Part shown: positions 50,457 to 59,868 of the stretch, piece after piece
Position numbering within the stretch: the first letter of the stretch is position 1
Layout of the letters: every line of letters begins with the position of its first letter
From: Parapusillimonas sp013416435
GTDB lineage: Bacteria; Pseudomonadota; Gammaproteobacteria; Burkholderiales; Burkholderiaceae_B
Assembly (NCBI RefSeq): GCF_052180245.1
Contig: NZ_CP197474.1
Span: 248,001 to 312,000 of the forward strand
Direction of reading: 5' to 3'
Length of the DNA: 64,000 nucleotides
The notes under the pieces: generated by a model
What the model was told of the DNA's origin: nothing
What the model saw: the letters and a program-made list of their open reading frames with translations, nothing else
The model's database searches: none
Translations under genes and position numbers: made by a program

Positions 50457-51634
50457 CGCAGGCAACGAATAAGCGGGCTTCGGCCACATCGGGCATATCG
50501 GCGGTGGCCGGCATAGGGCACACGGACTGGCCGGAAGACTACCGGCGTGTCAGAAAAGGCGAGAAGCCCTTCGATTCATACGGCTATGCCGCTTTGGCCT
50601 TCAGCCGCGCATTGAGCGATGCGGGGCTGAAACATAGCGACGTGGACGGCCTGATCGTCGGCCCTACGACGGCCTATGAGCGCATGGGGGAAATCCTGAA
50701 CATCGACGCCCGCTGGGGCGGCCAGGCGGATGCCGTGCAATCGGTGTTTCAAGCCGTCATGGCCATCCATGCAGGCCTGGCGGAAGTCGTGGCGATCGTA
50801 TACGGCAACGACCAGCGATCGGCGGCGGTGCAGTACGGCGGCCCGCAGGCCATGGGCGGTCAATCGTTCCTTTCCTATGTCTACCATAGTCCCTGGGGCC
50901 TGACGTCGCAGGGCGCGCTCTACGCCTTGATGTTTCAGCGCTACAAGGAACTGTGGGGCGTGTCGGACCGTGATCTGGGCCAAGTCGCGGTGGCGCAGCG
51001 GCAATGGGCAAGCCTGAATCCGCGGGCCATCATGCGCAAGCCCATCACCATGGACGACTACCTGGCGGCCGCGTTCATTGCCGAACCCTTGCGGTTGTTC
51101 GATTACTGTCTGATCAATGACGGTGGCGTGGCGCTGATCATCATGGAGGCCGAGCGCGCCAAGCGCACTTGCGCGAACCCTGTGTACATCAAAGGATTGG
51201 GCAGGAGCGACCTGAACCACCAGGCAACCAGCCTGGGGCCGCGCCTCATCGATTTCTATCGGCCGGCTCAGCAGCGTGCGGCTGCGCAAGTCTACGACGC
51301 CGCGGGCGTCGGGCCCAAGGACATCGATGCCTTGCTCGTCTATGACAGCTTCAGCCCGCATATTCTCTTTGCGCTGGAAGGGTTCGGGTTCTGCGGGCAA
51401 GGCGAGGCCGGGCGGTTCATCGCGGCCAACGGCATCGGCGTCGACGGCCGCTTGCCCATCAATACGCATGGCGGACATTTGTCGGAATCGTACATGCAAG
51501 GATGGAGCCATCAGGTGGAAGCCGTCAGGCAGGCGCGCGGCCAGGAAGGCGACCGGCAAGTCAAGGATTGCAGGCACGTGCAATACGTATCGGATGTGGC
51601 CGGCAAGGCAATGTCGATCATCTATGGCAAGTAA
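50453..51634 (+). CDS. Thiolase-family protein (SCP-x type)
   Basis: A 393-residue thiolase-like protein. It probably starts at TTG 50453, overlapping the amidohydrolase stop and preceded by GGAGA at 7 bp. It has GIGHTDWPED at the N-terminus and the active-site NTHGGHLSES. The position of the nucleophilic Cys found in ordinary thiolases reads GNDQRSAAVQYGG, so chemistry may differ. SCP-x-like thiolases often work with an adjacent DUF35 OB-fold protein, which is the next gene. Likely does a retro-Claisen or aldol-type cleavage of a CoA intermediate. Confidence 0.84.
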   Translation: MTQATNKRASATSGISAVAGIGHTDWPEDYRRVRKGEKPFDSYGYAALAFSRALSDAGLKHSDVDGLIVGPTTAYERMGEILNIDARWGGQADAVQSVFQAVMAIHAGLAEVVAIVYGNDQRSAAVQYGGPQAMGGQSFLSYVYHSPWGLTSQGALYALMFQRYKELWGVSDRDLGQVAVAQRQWASLNPRAIMRKPITMDDYLAAAFIAEPLRLFDYCLINDGGVALIIMEAERAKRTCANPVYIKGLGRSDLNHQATSLGPRLIDFYRPAQQRAAAQVYDAAGVGPKDIDALLVYDSFSPHILFALEGFGFCGQGEAGRFIAANGIGVDGRLPINTHGGHLSESYMQGWSHQVEAVRQARGQEGDRQVKDCRHVQYVSDVAGKAMSIIYGK

Positions 51635-51646
51635 GGAGACCCGTTC

Positions 51647-52072
51647 ATGACTACCATGCCCAAGCAATATTCCCCCTACGATACGCCGATGTGGGAAAGC
51701 ATCCAGGCAGGGCGGATGCAGCTGCAGCGTTGCGTGCAGACCGGAACATTCTATTATCCGCCCGGCCCGTGCTGTCCCGAATCCATGAGCTTCGATATCG
51801 AATGGGCGCCGATTTCCGGCAGGGCCAAGCTGCTTTCCTGGACGGTCTTCCATCGCCAGTACCTGTCCGCATATCCCGCCCCGCATCTCGTCGTGGCCGT
51901 CCAACTGGAAGAAGGGCCCATCATGGTCAGCTACATGGACTACAGCGCGCGTGATCGATTGAGCCTGGATGCCCCCTTGCAATTGGAGTACGCGGACCAC
52001 GCCGACGGATACCGCGTGCACAAGTTCGTGCTCGAGGGGTCAGACCCTGCAGGGTCTGACCCCGCCGCATAA
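51647..52072 (+). CDS. DUF35 OB-fold protein, partner of the thiolase
   Basis: A 141-residue protein with rubredoxin-like residues (LQRCVQTGTFYYPPGPCCP) and an OB-fold acyl-CoA-associated domain (GRAKLLSWTVFHRQYL). DUF35 proteins form a complex with SCP-x-type thiolases. The C-terminal GSDPAGSDPAA is encoded by a repeat copy within the gene. Confidence 0.88.
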   Translation: MTTMPKQYSPYDTPMWESIQAGRMQLQRCVQTGTFYYPPGPCCPESMSFDIEWAPISGRAKLLSWTVFHRQYLSAYPAPHLVVAVQLEEGPIMVSYMDYSARDRLSLDAPLQLEYADHADGYRVHKFVLEGSDPAGSDPAA

Positions 52073-52159
52073 GTGCGTCCCGCTAAAGCCGGGGTCGGAC
52101 CCTATAGGGTCCGACCCCACAAACCGCCTGGGGTCAGACCCCGTACGGGGTCTGACCCC
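52036..52159. repeat. REP-like cluster between convergent genes
   Basis: A perfect 28-bp palindrome with CTGCAG centre (52036-52063, inside the DUF35 gene), a TCGGA/TCCGA copy (52091-52118) and a GTAC copy (52130-52159), 6 bp before the autotransporter stop. Confidence 0.95.
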
Positions 52160-52164
52160 TTCCC

Positions 52165-54588
52165 CTAAAACACCCAAGCCATATCCACCCGTACCCCGTG
52201 ATCCTGCCGGCGTTCGGCATACTGCCCGGCATAGCCGAAGCCCAGCCGCAGATCGCGCTTCAAGTCGCCCTCCACGCCCAGCTTCAGCGTCCAGGCCTGG
52301 CGCGCAACGGCGTGGCCTTCGGAGGCGAACACGCGCTGGCGGGTGCTGTCCCGGAAATGCTGCCGCGATCGCGCATGCGTGTCTCCGCCGGCATGCCGCC
52401 AGGCCAGCTCGCCTTGCAGGCGCATGGCGCCTTCCGGCCCTTGCAGCGCATAGGACGCCTTCACGCCCACTGTCGAAAACAATACCGAGCGCTCATCCCG
52501 CAGCATCGTCAGGGCGGCTGCGCCGCCGCGCTCGTCGTAGCCGTTCAGCTTGTCGCGCACCCAGGCCAGCCGCGCGAAAGGGGTCAGCCCTTCCAGGGCG
52601 GAATACCGCTGCAGCTTCGCCAGCCGTCGTAGGGGCGCCGCCAGTTCCGCAAAAATCTGCAGGCTGTGTCCATGACCCACGCCGGCCAGCGCATACTGCA
52701 GTCCGCCCACCGACACCGAGCGTGATGCCTTGACGCGGTTCCAGGTCTTGACGACGCCCACTGCCACATCGGTGACCGTCATTTCCTTCAGCAGGGCGAC
52801 GCCCGCATGCACGCTGTCGATGCGGGCATGAGCCATTGCATGATGGCGGTGCCAATCGCTGCGCTGGCTGGCCAGGAAGGCCGTCGCGCGCCAGTTCGAG
52901 GGCAGCGTTCGGGTCGATCCCAGCGCCAGGCCATGGATGTCGCGCCAATCGGCGGGCGTGCCGTGCGCGGCCCCGCGCCATCCATTTGAATGCCAGCCAT
53001 GCACCCAGAGGCCCTGGCCCTGGTTCAGATGGCGCAGCGCCGCTTCCCGGATGAAACGGCTATCTTCCAGCATGCCCGATCGCAACGAGGCATGCCAGCT
53101 GCCGGACAACTGCCGGAAGGCTTCCTTGGCCTCTGGCTCCGTCATGACGATGACTTCCTCGCGCAGTATGGTCTCCGGTTCGGTATCCACAACGATGGCC
53201 ACAGGGTCATTCACAGGGATATCCACATCCGTCTCCGCGACTTCCGGCGGCGACACGGGTGTTACCGGCTCGACGGGCTTGACCGGTTCGACCGGCTTCA
53301 CAGGCTTGACCGGCGTATCGTCGATCACGACGGCGACCTCGTCCTCCGTCTCGGTATCGCCCACGTCGTCCATGCGGGTGTCGTTGCGGACCAAGGTCAG
53401 GAAGGCGCGCGTATCGTCGTCGCTGTAGCTCAGCGACGGGTCCAGGAAAGCCAGGCTGCTGGCGGCGGACTCGAAGCGCGTGCCGTCGAACCCGCCCAGC
53501 GCATGCACAACGGTGTATTGGGTGCTGGGCTGCCAGTCGCCCTCGTCGGCCAGGGCCGAAAGTCGGCCATCCAGCAAGGCTTTGCCCATCACCATGATCT
53601 GGTCGGATCTTCCGTCCGCCAAGGCCTTGATCGATACCTGTGCGCCGGGATGCAGATGCAGGTTCTCCGTTACCGCCAGGGTGCCGATGATGCCAGGCTG
53701 GCCGGATGCCGCCGGTACGCCCGGAGCCAGAGTGGCGCCGCCATGGACGGTGGTTGCGCCCATCGAACCGCTGCCTTCCAGGCGGGCGCCGTTGCGCACC
53801 GCCACCGGGCCATTGATCATCATCAGGTTGCGCAGCGCGCCGGCCTCGACCTCCATGCCCGCCGACGCATGCGCCGAGCCCGCCAGGACCAGAGTGCCCG
53901 CGCCTTGTTTGACCAGGGGCAGGGGACCGACGATGGTCCCGGCCTGGGTGGCCACGCCTTGCGGCACATGCAGCAGCGCCGCCCGCGGCGCCGGATCCCC
54001 CGGAAGGTGAGCGGGATCCAGCTGTATGCTTTTGCTGAGCATCGTGCCGTCGGCATAGCTCAACGTGGTGCCTTGATGCATCCACAAGGACGAGAAACCG
54101 CCGCCCAGCGCGCTTTGACCCTGTATCTGCAGCTGTCCCGCCATCAGCTTGGTGTGTCCCAGGTAATCATTGTCGGCGGAAAGCACCAGCGTGCCCGCGC
54201 CCGTCTTCACCAACCGGCCCTCGGACCCGTTCAGGCTGGATATGGCACCCGCCAGCTCCAGCCTGGCGCCATCCGCCACCTCGATGCGGGCATCGTGGTC
54301 TATGCTCACGCGCCGCGACGTACTCAAGCTCGCGCCGATGCGCAAAGCGTCGCCTGAAAACACAAGAGGCGCATCAGGTAAGCCCAATTGCGCCTCTTCG
54401 GTGATCCAGTGTTCTTTTGGGCCGGGGTCAGACCCTATAGGGTCTGACCCCATCACCGGGTCTGACCCCATCACCCCAGGCGGCCCGGTATGCTGGCCCG
54501 CCAACGCCCTGTGGCAAAAAACGCTGAGCAGCAGGGCGGCAATAAACGAAAACAACAACGGGAACAACGATGTGCAACGTGTCAACAT
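52165..54588 (-). CDS. Type V autotransporter
   Basis: An 807-residue autotransporter. A signal peptide ends near residue 30 (CHRALA). Residues 60-400 are a beta-helix-type passenger with autotransporter repeats (GRLVKTGAGTLVLSADNDYLGHT; LPLVKQGAGTLVLAGSA). A Pro-rich linker (KPVEPVKPVEPVTPV) follows, and a beta-barrel from about residue 540 ends in the aromatic MAWVF. Residues 40-55 (GVMGSDPVMGSDPIGSDP) are repeat-encoded just after the signal peptide. It is probably a surface-exposed adhesin-like protein; no protease motif is seen. Confidence 0.9.
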   Translation of the reverse strand: MLTRCTSLFPLLFSFIAALLLSVFCHRALAGQHTGPPGVMGSDPVMGSDPIGSDPGPKEHWITEEAQLGLPDAPLVFSGDALRIGASLSTSRRVSIDHDARIEVADGARLELAGAISSLNGSEGRLVKTGAGTLVLSADNDYLGHTKLMAGQLQIQGQSALGGGFSSLWMHQGTTLSYADGTMLSKSIQLDPAHLPGDPAPRAALLHVPQGVATQAGTIVGPLPLVKQGAGTLVLAGSAHASAGMEVEAGALRNLMMINGPVAVRNGARLEGSGSMGATTVHGGATLAPGVPAASGQPGIIGTLAVTENLHLHPGAQVSIKALADGRSDQIMVMGKALLDGRLSALADEGDWQPSTQYTVVHALGGFDGTRFESAASSLAFLDPSLSYSDDDTRAFLTLVRNDTRMDDVGDTETEDEVAVVIDDTPVKPVKPVEPVKPVEPVTPVSPPEVAETDVDIPVNDPVAIVVDTEPETILREEVIVMTEPEAKEAFRQLSGSWHASLRSGMLEDSRFIREAALRHLNQGQGLWVHGWHSNGWRGAAHGTPADWRDIHGLALGSTRTLPSNWRATAFLASQRSDWHRHHAMAHARIDSVHAGVALLKEMTVTDVAVGVVKTWNRVKASRSVSVGGLQYALAGVGHGHSLQIFAELAAPLRRLAKLQRYSALEGLTPFARLAWVRDKLNGYDERGGAAALTMLRDERSVLFSTVGVKASYALQGPEGAMRLQGELAWRHAGGDTHARSRQHFRDSTRQRVFASEGHAVARQAWTLKLGVEGDLKRDLRLGFGYAGQYAERRQDHGVRVDMAWVF
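54424..54469. repeat. REP-like copies inside the autotransporter 5' region
   Basis: A palindrome with CTATAG centre (54424-54451) and a single arm (54458-54469), in frame with the autotransporter on the reverse strand. Confidence 0.94.
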
Positions 54589-54763
54589 GGTTCCTCCGTA
54601 GGTGGATTATGTCACTCAGTATTTGTGACAAGCCGGAGTATCGTACATATTGACGAATTTAGATACTATTTAGCAGTATTTCGTAGCGTTTTGTCGCATC
54701 GTTGTGTGCCGGTCGAAACCAGGTCAAATCCTAAGCCAACTGCTGTCCACAGTCAGCGCGATA

Positions 54764-55309
54764 TCAGGCAAAAACCTCGGCCTGCGCAAACGCCACGCCT
54801 TGCGCGTCCTTGGCGGACAGCACCGGTTCGCCTTGCAGTTTCCAGTCTATGGACAGGTCCGGGTCGTTCCAGGCAATGCAGCGCTCGTGCGCGGGCGCGT
54901 AGTAGTCGGTGGTCTTGTACAGGAACTCGGCGTGCTCGCTCAGTACCACGAAGCCATGGCCGAAGCCCTCGGGCACCCATAGCTGGCGCTTGTTCTCGCC
55001 GCTTAGCAGGGCGCCCACCCATTTGCCGAACGTGGGCGAGCTCTTGCGCAGGTCCACCGCCACATCGAAGACTTCGCCCTGGACCACGCGCACCAGCTTG
55101 CCCTGCGGCTGCTGGATCTGGTAATGCAGGCCGCGCAGCACATTACGCGCGGAGCGCGAATGGTTGTCCTGCACGAACGGCACCTTGCGGCCCACCGCCG
55201 CGTCGAACTGCGCCTGGTTGAAGCTTTCAAAGAAAAAACCGCGATCATCTCCAAAAACCTTGGGTTCCAGCAGGATCACATCGGGGATATCGAGTCGTTG
55301 AACGTTCAT
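54764..55309 (-). CDS. rmlC: dTDP-4-dehydrorhamnose 3,5-epimerase
   Basis: A 181-residue RmlC cupin. It has FFESFNQAQF, the catalytic His in LRGLHYQ, and GEVFDVAVDLRKSSPTFGKWVG. It makes dTDP-4-keto-L-rhamnose. It follows rmlA on the same strand but is separated by a 235-bp array of six repeats. Confidence 0.95.
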   Translation of the reverse strand: MNVQRLDIPDVILLEPKVFGDDRGFFFESFNQAQFDAAVGRKVPFVQDNHSRSARNVLRGLHYQIQQPQGKLVRVVQGEVFDVAVDLRKSSPTFGKWVGALLSGENKRQLWVPEGFGHGFVVLSEHAEFLYKTTDYYAPAHERCIAWNDPDLSIDWKLQGEPVLSAKDAQGVAFAQAEVFA

Positions 55310-55320
55310 GGCGTTTTCCT

Positions 55321-55555
55321 GGGGTCAGACCCCAAATGGGGTCTGACCCCTTCTTTCGAGGGGCGTGGGGGTCAGACCAGACATCGGGTCTGACCCTTTA
55401 TTTTGACGGGGTCAGACCCAAACGACGGGTCAGACCCCTCATCTTGGCGGGGTCAGACCCAAACAGCGGGTCTGACCCCTTGATAGGGTCGGACCCACAC
55501 ATCGGGTCCGACCCCTCGTCGTGATGGGGTCAGACCCCGTACGGGGTCTGACCCC
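55321..55555. repeat. Array of six REP-like copies between rmlA and rmlC
   Basis: Copies at 55321-55350, 55368-55396, 55408-55438, 55449-55479, 55486-55515 (TCGGA/TCCGA) and 55526-55555 (GTAC). Several have longer, more variable centres of 4-7 bp and decayed second arms. Densest array in the window. It interrupts an otherwise compact rml operon. Confidence 0.96.
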
Positions 55556-56429
55556 TTTCCTTCAGCACGCGCAGCAGATACTGCCCGTAGCCGTTCTTGG
55601 TCAGCGGCTGGGCCAGGCGTTCCAGTTGTGCGTCGTCTATCCATCGTCGGCGGAAGGCGATTTCTTCCGGACAGGCCACTTTCAGTCCCTGGCGGTTTTC
55701 CAGCGTTGCAATGAATTGCCCGGCTTCCAGCAGGGATTCATGCGTGCCGGTGTCCAGCCAGGCATAGCCGCGGCCCATGAGCTCGACATTCAACTGGCCT
55801 TGCTCAAGATAGATGCGGTTCAGATCGGTGATTTCCAGCTCGCCGCGCGGCGAGGGCTTCAGGCTGCGGGCCATGTCGACCACCTGCTGGTCATAGAAGT
55901 ACAGCCCCGTCACGGCATAGCTGGACTTCGGCTGCGCCGGTTTCTCTTCCAGGGAAATGACTTTGCCGGTGGAATCGAATTCCGCCACGCCGTAGCGTTC
56001 GGGGTCGTGCACGTGATACGCGAACACCGATGCGCCTTCCGTGCGCTGCATGGCGCTGTCCAGCAGCTTGTGGAAATCGTGCCCGTAATAGATGTTGTCG
56101 CCCAGCACCAGGGCCGACAAATCATTGCCGACGAAGTCCGCGCCGATGATGAATGCCTGCGCCAGGCCGTCCGGGCTGTCCTGCACCGCATATTGCAGAT
56201 TCAGTCCCCATTGGCTGCCGTCGCCCAGCAGTTGCTGGAAGCGCGGCGTGTCCTGCGGGGTGGAAATGATCAGGATGTCGCGGATGCCGGCCAGCATGAG
56301 CGTGGACAGCGGGTAGTAGATCATGGGCTTGTCATAGACCGGCAGCAACTGTTTGCTGATGGCCAGCGTTGCCGGATGCAGCCGTGTGCCGGATCCACCG
56401 GCCAGAATGATGCCTTTGCGTTGTGTCAT
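55530..56429 (-). CDS. rmlA: Glucose-1-phosphate thymidylyltransferase
   Basis: A 299-residue RmlA. GIILAGGSGTRLHPATLAISKQLLPVYDKP is the nucleotide-binding motif; EEKPAQPKSSYAVTGLYFYD is the sugar-phosphate region. It makes dTDP-glucose for RmlB. It overlaps rmlD by ATGA. The C-terminal ERGQTPYGV and the stop derive from the first copy of the downstream repeat array. Confidence 0.95.
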   Translation of the reverse strand: MTQRKGIILAGGSGTRLHPATLAISKQLLPVYDKPMIYYPLSTLMLAGIRDILIISTPQDTPRFQQLLGDGSQWGLNLQYAVQDSPDGLAQAFIIGADFVGNDLSALVLGDNIYYGHDFHKLLDSAMQRTEGASVFAYHVHDPERYGVAEFDSTGKVISLEEKPAQPKSSYAVTGLYFYDQQVVDMARSLKPSPRGELEITDLNRIYLEQGQLNVELMGRGYAWLDTGTHESLLEAGQFIATLENRQGLKVACPEEIAFRRRWIDDAQLERLAQPLTKNGYGQYLLRVLKERGQTPYGV

Positions 56430-57325
56430 GATCGATCCAGAATTTCTGTTAGTAGGCGGGCCACGCCCACCTGCCAGTCGGGCAGGTGCAGGCCGAAAGC
56501 CTCTTGTAGCTTGCGTGTGTCCAGTCGTGAATTCAGCGGCCGCTGGGCGGTGGTCGGGAAGCCGCTGCTATCGACCGGCAAAATGGCGTCGGATGCCGTC
56601 TTGATGTCGACGCCCGCCGCGCGGGCATGGTCCAGCACGAAGGCGGCATAGCCGTGCCAGGAAGTCTCGCCGCCGGCCGCCAGGTGATACAGCCCGCACA
56701 GCGCGGGGTCTTGCAGCGCGGCGCGCAGGGCATGCGCAGTCACGTCCGCCAGCAGATCGGCCCCGGTGGGCGCGCCCACCTGGTCGTCGATGACTGTAAG
56801 CGTGTCGCGCTCCTGGCCCAGGCGCAGCATGGTCTTGGCGAAATTGCCGCCCCTTGCCGCATACACCCAGCTGGTGCGAAAAATAAGATGCTTGCAGCCA
56901 GCATCCTGGATGGCTTCTTCGCCTTCAAGCTTGGTCTGGCCGTAGACATTGATGGGCGCGACCGGGCAGCTTTCCCGCCAGGGCGTGTCGCCGCTACCGT
57001 TGAAGACGTAGTCGGTCGAATAATGCACCAGCCAGGCGTCGCGCTCGCGGGCCAATCGGGCCAGCAGCGCCGGCACGTGCGCATTGACGCTGCGTGCCAC
57101 CTCGGGTTCGGCCTCGGCCTTGTCCACGGCGGTGTAGGCGGCGGCATTCACGATCACGTCGGGCGCAATGCGCTCGACGGTGTCGGCGATGTCGTCGGGA
57201 CGCAGGAAGTCGCCGCACAGTTCCGTGCTGTTGCGGCAAAGCGCCACCAGCTCGCCCAGGGGGGCCAGGCTGCGCTGCAATTCCCAGCCTAGCTGTCCGT
57301 TTTTACCGAATAACAAGATTTTCAT
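56426..57325 (-). CDS. rmlD: dTDP-4-dehydrorhamnose reductase
   Basis: A 299-residue RmlD. GKNGQLGWELQ is the NADPH loop, NAAAYTAVDKAE and STDYVF are conserved, and YGQTKLEGE holds the Tyr-Lys pair. It completes dTDP-L-rhamnose synthesis. First gene of rmlDAC, divergent from the glycosylphosphotransferase gene. Confidence 0.95.
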   Translation of the reverse strand: MKILLFGKNGQLGWELQRSLAPLGELVALCRNSTELCGDFLRPDDIADTVERIAPDVIVNAAAYTAVDKAEAEPEVARSVNAHVPALLARLARERDAWLVHYSTDYVFNGSGDTPWRESCPVAPINVYGQTKLEGEEAIQDAGCKHLIFRTSWVYAARGGNFAKTMLRLGQERDTLTVIDDQVGAPTGADLLADVTAHALRAALQDPALCGLYHLAAGGETSWHGYAAFVLDHARAAGVDIKTASDAILPVDSSGFPTTAQRPLNSRLDTRKLQEAFGLHLPDWQVGVARLLTEILDRS

Positions 57326-57442
57326 GCCGGGGTCTTGGTGTCATGATGTCAATAGGCCGGCAAACTACTGCCGCCAGGCAAGCCGGGTATTGTAACATTG
57401 CCCTATTCAGCAATCACCGTCCTGTACTCAGCCCGCACTCAT

Positions 57443-58825
57443 ATGAAGCCGCAAATACATTATGTGCCAACCCTTGCCGAGCGCTACCCCGTGGCGTTCG
57501 TGGCGGGCGTGGTGGACTTCCTGCTGATTGTAGCGGGCAGCTACGCCGGGCACTATCTGCGATTCGGCTACTGGGACATGTTCCAGCATTACTTCGCCGC
57601 CACGCTGGTCATCGCGGGCGCCGTCGTCATGTGCCAGCTGCTGCTGGGCACCTATTTGTCCTGGCGGGGGCGGCACCTTATCCAGCAGCTCAGCCGCATG
57701 TACACCGGTTGGCTGCTGGCGCTGGCCGTCATCGCCAGCGTGGCGGTATTGCTGAAGGTGGCGGAAGACTATTCCCGGATCTGGCTGGGGTCATCGCTGG
57801 TGATCTCGCTTGCGCTGGTCACCGCCTTCCGCATTTCGGTCTACCTGTTCCTGCGCAACCTTCGCGCCAAGGGAAAGAACCTTAAAAAGGTAATTGTCGT
57901 CGACTCGGGCGACGCGTCGGTCATGCTGCGCGACCGCGAAGCCGAACTGCCCGAGCAGGGCTACGACGTCGTGAAGTTTTTGCGCCTGGGCCGCGGCGCG
58001 GAATGGGAACAGCAACTGATCGCCGAAGTGACGTCTTGCGGCGCCCACGAACTATGGCTGTGCCTGCCTCTGAACGAGGGCGAAGCCATCAAGAACGTCA
58101 TGCACGCGTTGCGCCACCAGACCGTCGACATTCGCTATTTGCCGGATCTGGGCGATCTGCCCCTGCTGAATCACCGCGTCAGCACGATTGCCGGCCTGTA
58201 CACGCTGGACATCAGTCGCAGCCCTATGGAAGGCCCGGCGCGCATGGTCAAGCGCCTGGAGGACCTGGTGCTGGGCGGCATCATTTCGGTGTTCGTGCTG
58301 CCGGTATGCCTGTTCATTGCCATTGCCATCAAGGTTACGTCGCGCGGGCCGGTCATATTCAAGCAGTACCGCATGGGCATCAACGGCCGGCGTTTCAAGG
58401 TATATAAATTCCGCTCCATGGAGGTTCACGAAGAATCCACCGGCGAAGTCACGCAGGCGCACTACGGCGACCCGCGCATCACCCGCCTGGGCGCCTTCCT
58501 TAGGCGCACCAGCCTTGACGAACTGCCCCAGTTCTTCAATGTGCTGCAGGGGCGCATGTCCATCGTGGGGCCGCGTCCGCACGCGCTGTCCCACAATGAA
58601 TACTACAAGGACATGGTCGAATCCTACATGCAGCGCCACAAGGTCAAGCCCGGCATCACGGGCTGGGCGCAGGTCAATGGCTACCGAGGCGAAACCGACA
58701 CCCTCGAAAAAATGGTGCAGCGCGTGGAACACGACCTTTGGTATATCAACAATTGGTCGCTGGGCCTTGATCTTAAAATCATTGCAATGACGGCCTACAA
58801 GGGTTTCCTCAATGGCCAGCCCTGA
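57443..58825 (+). CDS. Polyprenyl glycosylphosphotransferase (WcaJ/WbaP-like)
   Basis: A 460-residue protein (from ATG 57443; an in-frame TTG at 57398 is possible). Four N-terminal helices and a Rossmann-like middle precede a C-terminal bacterial sugar transferase domain with KVYKFRSME, RLGAFLRRTSLDELPQFFNVL and MSIVGPRPH. It transfers a sugar-1-phosphate to undecaprenyl phosphate to start polysaccharide assembly at the inner membrane. It overlaps the next glycosyltransferase by 14 bp. Confidence 0.92.
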   Translation: MKPQIHYVPTLAERYPVAFVAGVVDFLLIVAGSYAGHYLRFGYWDMFQHYFAATLVIAGAVVMCQLLLGTYLSWRGRHLIQQLSRMYTGWLLALAVIASVAVLLKVAEDYSRIWLGSSLVISLALVTAFRISVYLFLRNLRAKGKNLKKVIVVDSGDASVMLRDREAELPEQGYDVVKFLRLGRGAEWEQQLIAEVTSCGAHELWLCLPLNEGEAIKNVMHALRHQTVDIRYLPDLGDLPLLNHRVSTIAGLYTLDISRSPMEGPARMVKRLEDLVLGGIISVFVLPVCLFIAIAIKVTSRGPVIFKQYRMGINGRRFKVYKFRSMEVHEESTGEVTQAHYGDPRITRLGAFLRRTSLDELPQFFNVLQGRMSIVGPRPHALSHNEYYKDMVESYMQRHKVKPGITGWAQVNGYRGETDTLEKMVQRVEHDLWYINNWSLGLDLKIIAMTAYKGFLNGQP

Positions 58826-59765
58826 GCCGTCCGGCCTATCGCAGGCGCGGGTCAAGCTCATCGTGCCCACCTATAACGGCGGCGCAGTATGGAAAGCCTG
58901 TGCGCAGTCCATCGCCGACGCCGTGGCGGCCAGTTTCGCCCACATCGAGGTGCTGGTCGTGGATTCTTCATCCGCCGACGACACCGTTGGTGTGGCCGCC
59001 GCGCACGGCTTCGCCGTCCATAACGTCGATCCGGCCACCTTCGACCATGGCGGCACCCGCAACCTGGCCGCTGGAATCGGGCCGGCGCCCGACATCCTTG
59101 TCTTCATGACCCAGGACGCCGTGTTCGACGCCCCGCTGGCGCTGGATGCACTGCTGCACGCCTTTGACGATCAAGCCGTCGCAGTGGCCTACGGACGCCA
59201 GCTGCCCCACCGGGACGCCAATCCATTGGCCGCCCACGCTCGTCTGTTCAATTACCCCGCACAATCGTATGTGGCGGGCGCTGCCGATCGCGCCACCCGG
59301 GGCATAAAGGCGGTGTTTGCGTCCAATTCCTTTGCCGCCTATCGCTATACTGTCTTTCTTGAACTGGGCGGCTTTCCTGAAAAAAGCATCGTCAGCGAAG
59401 ATATGTACTTGGCGGCGCGCGCCGCCCTGGCCGGGCACAAGATCGCCTACGTCGCCGCCGCGGCGGTCCGCCATTCCCACAACTACAGCCCGACCGAGGA
59501 ATTCCGCCGATATTTCGACATCGGCGTCTTTCATCACGACGAAGCCTGGATCAGCCAGGCCTTCGGCGGCGCGGGAGGAGAGGGCAAGCGCTTCATCCTG
59601 TCGGAACTGCGCTATCTGGCGCGCAATGCCCCGCTATGGGTGCCCCGCGCCTGCCTGCACAACGCCCTGAAAATCATCGGCTACAAGCTCGGCAAGCAGT
59701 ATCCCATGCTGCCGCATGCCTGGCGCCGGCGGCTCAGCATGCACAAGCGCTATTGGGCGCCGTAG
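58812..59765 (+). CDS. GT2-family glycosyltransferase
   Basis: A 317-residue family 2 glycosyltransferase, probably a rhamnosyltransferase. It has KLIVPTYNGG, VLVVDSSSADDT and the acceptor/base region VSEDMYLAARA. It overlaps the glycosylphosphotransferase gene, so the two are coupled and should act in succession on the lipid carrier. Its C-terminal LSMHKRYWAP recurs as a relic after the RES-Xre module. Confidence 0.9.
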   Translation: MASPEPSGLSQARVKLIVPTYNGGAVWKACAQSIADAVAASFAHIEVLVVDSSSADDTVGVAAAHGFAVHNVDPATFDHGGTRNLAAGIGPAPDILVFMTQDAVFDAPLALDALLHAFDDQAVAVAYGRQLPHRDANPLAAHARLFNYPAQSYVAGAADRATRGIKAVFASNSFAAYRYTVFLELGGFPEKSIVSEDMYLAARAALAGHKIAYVAAAAVRHSHNYSPTEEFRRYFDIGVFHHDEAWISQAFGGAGGEGKRFILSELRYLARNAPLWVPRACLHNALKIIGYKLGKQYPMLPHAWRRRLSMHKRYWAP

Positions 59766-59828
59766 CATATGGCCGAGTTGACGCCCTCTCCTCATCGTCA
59801 GTGGTGTGATTGTTTTTAGAGCAATCTG

Positions 59829-59847
59829 GGTGCATAATTGGTGCATA
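59829..59847. promoter_or_regulatory. Direct repeats upstream of the Xre antitoxin gene
   Basis: GGTGCATA occurs at 59829-59836 and 59840-59847, one helical turn (11 bp) apart, 22 bp before the antitoxin start. Candidate antitoxin binding sites. Confidence 0.4.
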
Positions 59848-59868
59848 TTTAATGTGATGGAGATAATC

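Noticed and set aside
55321..55555. CRISPR array
   Set aside because: Units are palindromic with short irregular gaps of 10-20 bp, no unique spacers of constant length and no cas genes nearby.
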